In this document: piece by piece, positions 5,946 through 7,575 of the stretch
Position numbering within the stretch: position 1 is the stretch's first letter
How the letters are laid out: the number at the start of each line of letters is the position of its first letter
Assembly (NCBI GenBank): GCA_018668195.1
Contig: JABITU010000294.1
Span: forward strand, 1 to 7,575
From: Tateyamaria sp.
GTDB lineage: Bacteria; Pseudomonadota; Alphaproteobacteria; Rhodobacterales; Rhodobacteraceae
Length of the DNA: 7,575 nucleotides
Reading direction: 5' to 3'
Made by a program: the position numbers and the translations under genes
The notes under the pieces: model-generated
Databases searched by the model: none
Told to the model about the DNA's origin: nothing
What the model saw: only the letters and a program-made list of their open reading frames with translations

Positions 5946-5986
5946 ATTTCATTTCGGCCAAATCCCTTCAGCCGAGTTAATGAAAT
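5946..5986. repeat. Long imperfect inverted repeat after the GST gene
   Basis: ATTTCATT plus TCGGC (5946-5958) is complementary to GCCGA (5971-5975) and AATGAAAT (5979-5986), interrupted only by a 3-base GTT bulge. This gives 13 pairs around a 12-nt loop. It starts 39 bases after the GST stop. It lacks a clean T-tract, so terminator function is uncertain. It may instead stabilise the 3' end of the GST transcript or act as an operator. An adjoining ATGAAA-AA-TTTCAT dyad (5939-5952) shares its left arm. Confidence 0.55.
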
Positions 5987-6053
5987 ACTTATTTTCAAGG
6001 TCATTTCTGCACCAGAATGTGCAACTGCGACCAGATGCGTCACTGATGTGCCT

Positions 6054-6102
6054 AGACGCACCCTCACTCCCTCGTTACATAGCGGCCAGCAAGGGTGCGT
6101 CT
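6054..6102. repeat. Perfect 11-bp inverted repeat upstream of petA
   Basis: AGACGCACCCT (6054-6064) and AGGGTGCGTCT (6092-6102) are exact reverse complements separated by 27 bases. As RNA they would form a strong GC-rich stem in the petA leader or ahead of it. The right arm also belongs to the shorter palindrome at 6097-6109, so the two structures exclude each other. Confidence 0.65.
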
Positions 6103-6109
6103 GAGACGC
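6097..6109. promoter_or_regulatory. Palindromic operator-like site, possible RegA/PrrA box
   Basis: GCGTCT-G-AGACGC is a perfect 13-base palindrome 52 bases before the petA start. It fits the degenerate inverted GCGNC-Nx-GNCGC pattern recalled for the RegA/PrrA redox response regulators, which are known to control bc1 genes in Rhodobacter. It contains neither of the preferred R bases of the fuller consensus, so the match is partial. Which regulator, if any, binds is inference. Confidence 0.35.
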
Positions 6110-6161
6110 GCCCAATGTGTCTATTGGTCCCAAGAGGGCCGGAAAAATTGGAGAAACCCAC

Positions 6162-6719
6162 GTGTCACACTCAGATGAACACGCAGGCACCCGCCGGGAT
6201 TTCCTGTACTATGCCACAGCAGGTACAGGTGCCGTAGCCGCAGGTGCAGCCGTATGGCCGCTAGTCAATCAGATGAATCCATCCGCAGACGTGCGTGCGC
6301 TCGCGTCAATCTTTGTCCCTGTTGGGGATATTGAACCCGGCACGCAGCTTACCGTTAAATGGTTGGGCAAGCCTGTGTTCATTCGTCGTCGCACGGAAGA
6401 AGAGATTGCAGAAGCACGCTCAGTAGATTTGGCCGACTTGGCTGATCCGATCGCGCGAAACGAAAATTTGGGTGAAGTAGACGCTTCTGACGCAAACCGC
6501 TCATTGTCCGAGGACGGTGAATGGTTGGTAATGATGGGCGTGTGTACGCACCTTGGCTGTGTGCCTTTGGGCGATGCTGGAGACTTCGGCGGTTGGTTCT
6601 GCCCATGCCACGGTTCTCACTATGACACCGCTGGCCGTATCCGTAAGGGCCCAGCACCGACAAACTTGCCGGTTCCACCGGCTGTCTTCGTGGACGATTC
6701 CACGATCAAACTAGGTTAA
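6162..6719 (+). CDS. petA: Cytochrome bc1 complex Rieske iron-sulfur subunit
   Basis: This subunit takes electrons from ubiquinol at the Qo site and passes them to cytochrome c1. The 185-residue product matches Rhodobacter PetA (about 187-191). A twin-arginine signal TRRDFL (10-15) precedes one hydrophobic anchor (about 16-37), retained as a membrane span. The 2Fe-2S cluster motifs are complete: CTHLGC (128-133) supplies Cys128 and His130, and CPCHGSHY (147-154) supplies Cys147 and His150. Cys133 and Cys149 should form the stabilising disulfide. Ser152 and Tyr154, which set a high redox potential in homologues, are present. The start is taken as GTG at 6162 because [14 protein letters not shown] aligns with known N-termini and GGAG lies 8 bases upstream. 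A second in-frame GTG at 6117 would add 15 residues without homology. petB follows after 12 bases. Confidence 0.96.
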   Translation: MSHSDEHAGTRRDFLYYATAGTGAVAAGAAVWPLVNQMNPSADVRALASIFVPVGDIEPGTQLTVKWLGKPVFIRRRTEEEIAEARSVDLADLADPIARNENLGEVDASDANRSLSEDGEWLVMMGVCTHLGCVPLGDAGDFGGWFCPCHGSHYDTAGRIRKGPAPTNLPVPPAVFVDDSTIKLG

Positions 6720-6731
6720 GGGAGAGACGCA

Positions 6732-7575
6732 ATGGGTGGAATTCCTCACGACCATTACGAACCAAAGACCAAAGGCGAAAAGTGGCTACATAGCCGTTTG
6801 CCTATCGTTGGTTTGATGTATGCAACATTGACTGCACCAACACCGAAGAACCTGAATTGGATGTGGATCTGGGGTATCGTTCTAACGTTCTGTCTGGTTC
6901 TGCAGATCGTAACGGGTATCGTTTTGGCGATGCACTATACGCCACACGTCGACAATGCGTTCGCTTCTGTTGAGCACATTATGCGTGATGTGAATGGCGG
7001 CTACATGCTGCGCTACATGCACGCTAACGGCGCGTCGCTGTTCTTTGTTGCTGTATATGCCCACATTTTTCGTGGACTCTATTACGGCTCATACAAAGCA
7101 CCGCGTGAAGTTACGTGGATTATTGGTATGTTGATCTACCTTTTGATGATGGCGACCGGCTTCATGGGTTACGTTCTGCCTTGGGGCCAAATGTCATTCT
7201 GGGGTGCAACTGTTATTACTGGTTTGTTTGGCGCAATCCCGTTCATCGGTGAAAGCATTCAAACGTTGTTATTGGGCGGTCCAGCCGTCGATAACGCAAC
7301 ATTGAACCGTTTCTTCAGCTTGCACTACTTGCTGCCTTTTGTGATTGCTGGCCTTGTCATTCTTCACATCTGGGCGTTCCACACTACTGGCAACAACAAC
7401 CCAACGGGTGTTGAGGTTCGTCGTGGTTCAAAAGAAGAAGCTGAAAAAGACACGCTGCCATTTTGGCCATACTTTGTGATCAAAGACTTGTTCGCGCTGG
7501 CTGTGATCTTGGTTGTATTCTTTGCTGTTGTTGGCTTCATGCCAAACTATCTGGGTCACCCGGACAACTACATTG
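6732..7575 (+). CDS. petB: Cytochrome bc1 complex cytochrome b subunit (3' end beyond window)
   Basis: Cytochrome b is the membrane core of the bc1 complex, carrying haems bL and bH and the Qo and Qi quinone sites. The first 281 residues are visible, out of roughly 430-445 in relatives. The ligands are His97 and His111 (in YMHANG and YAHIFRG) and His198 and His212 (in SLHYLLP and LHIWAFH), the same numbering as in Rhodobacter sphaeroides. [17 protein letters not shown] (146-162) is the Qo-side cd region. NNNPTGVE (221-228) follows helix D. The PEWY Qo motif lies beyond the window. The ATG at 6732 follows AAGGGAG, which overlaps the petA stop, so coupled translation is likely. The frame is intact to the edge. 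Cytochrome c1 (petC) is expected next but not seen. Confidence 0.97.
   Translation, partial: MGGIPHDHYEPKTKGEKWLHSRLPIVGLMYATLTAPTPKNLNWMWIWGIVLTFCLVLQIVTGIVLAMHYTPHVDNAFASVEHIMRDVNGGYMLRYMHANGASLFFVAVYAHIFRGLYYGSYKAPREVTWIIGMLIYLLMMATGFMGYVLPWGQMSFWGATVITGLFGAIPFIGESIQTLLLGGPAVDNATLNRFFSLHYLLPFVIAGLVILHIWAFHTTGNNNPTGVEVRRGSKEEAEKDTLPFWPYFVIKDLFALAVILVVFFAVVGFMPNYLGHPDNYI

Larger units (their letters stand above)
5908..6161. other. Intergenic region upstream of the cytochrome bc1 operon, rich in dyads
   Basis: This 254-base stretch holds no credible gene. Short open frames here lack family resemblance and good ribosome binding sites. It contains a 5946-5986 inverted repeat, an 11-bp inverted repeat (6054-6064 with 6092-6102), a compact palindrome (6097-6109), and several GCGNC/GNCGC half-sites between 6027 and 6109. 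The petABC promoter must lie here or upstream, but I found no convincing -35/-10 pair. No classical terminator with a T-run follows the GST gene. Confidence 0.6.

Noticed and set aside
1..7575. A novel defence, mobile or otherwise undescribed multi-gene system
   Set aside because: Every substantial open frame with coding character belongs to a known family, and no transposase, integrase, CRISPR repeat or unknown gene cluster was found.

Overview
The window looks like chromosomal core sequence from a marine alphaproteobacterium of the Rhodobacterales (Roseobacter-like). The main evidence is the Rieske protein and cytochrome b, which match Rhodobacter-type PetA/PetB nearly residue by residue. 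The Tat-anchored N-terminus and haem-ligand spacing fit, and a thiBPQ operon behind a TPP riboswitch and a type II lumazine synthase behind an FMN riboswitch are both familiar in alphaproteobacteria. The order was assigned by protein recall, not by a database search.

Layout from left to right: (1) the N-terminal 146 codons of chorismate synthase (aroC, minus strand, running off the left edge); (2) a 251-bp divergent intergenic region with a small dyad in the aroC leader and a TPP riboswitch reading rightward; (3) a tightly overlapping thiB-thiP-thiQ operon for an ABC thiamine importer; (4) ribH (RibH2-type), convergent with thiQ with interlocked stop codons, preceded on the minus strand by a full FMN riboswitch; (5) a divergent PaiB-like FMN-binding protein gene; (6) a YibF-like glutathione S-transferase gene; (7) a 254-bp intergenic region with several dyads; (8) petA (Rieske protein) and the first 281 codons of petB (cytochrome b), the start of the cytochrome bc1 operon.

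Much of the window concerns cofactors. Thiamine import is predicted to be shut off by TPP, and lumazine synthase, the penultimate step of riboflavin synthesis, by FMN. The PaiB-like protein and chorismate synthase both use FMN. Both riboswitch leaders allow alternative pairings that could hide or expose the Shine-Dalgarno sequence, so translational control is the favoured model.

No mobile element, CRISPR array, tRNA, rRNA or novel gene system is visible. The protein genes are ordinary. The least explained material is in the intergenic regions, especially the dyads and GCGNC-type half-sites upstream of petA, which could be RegA/PrrA-type redox control sites.
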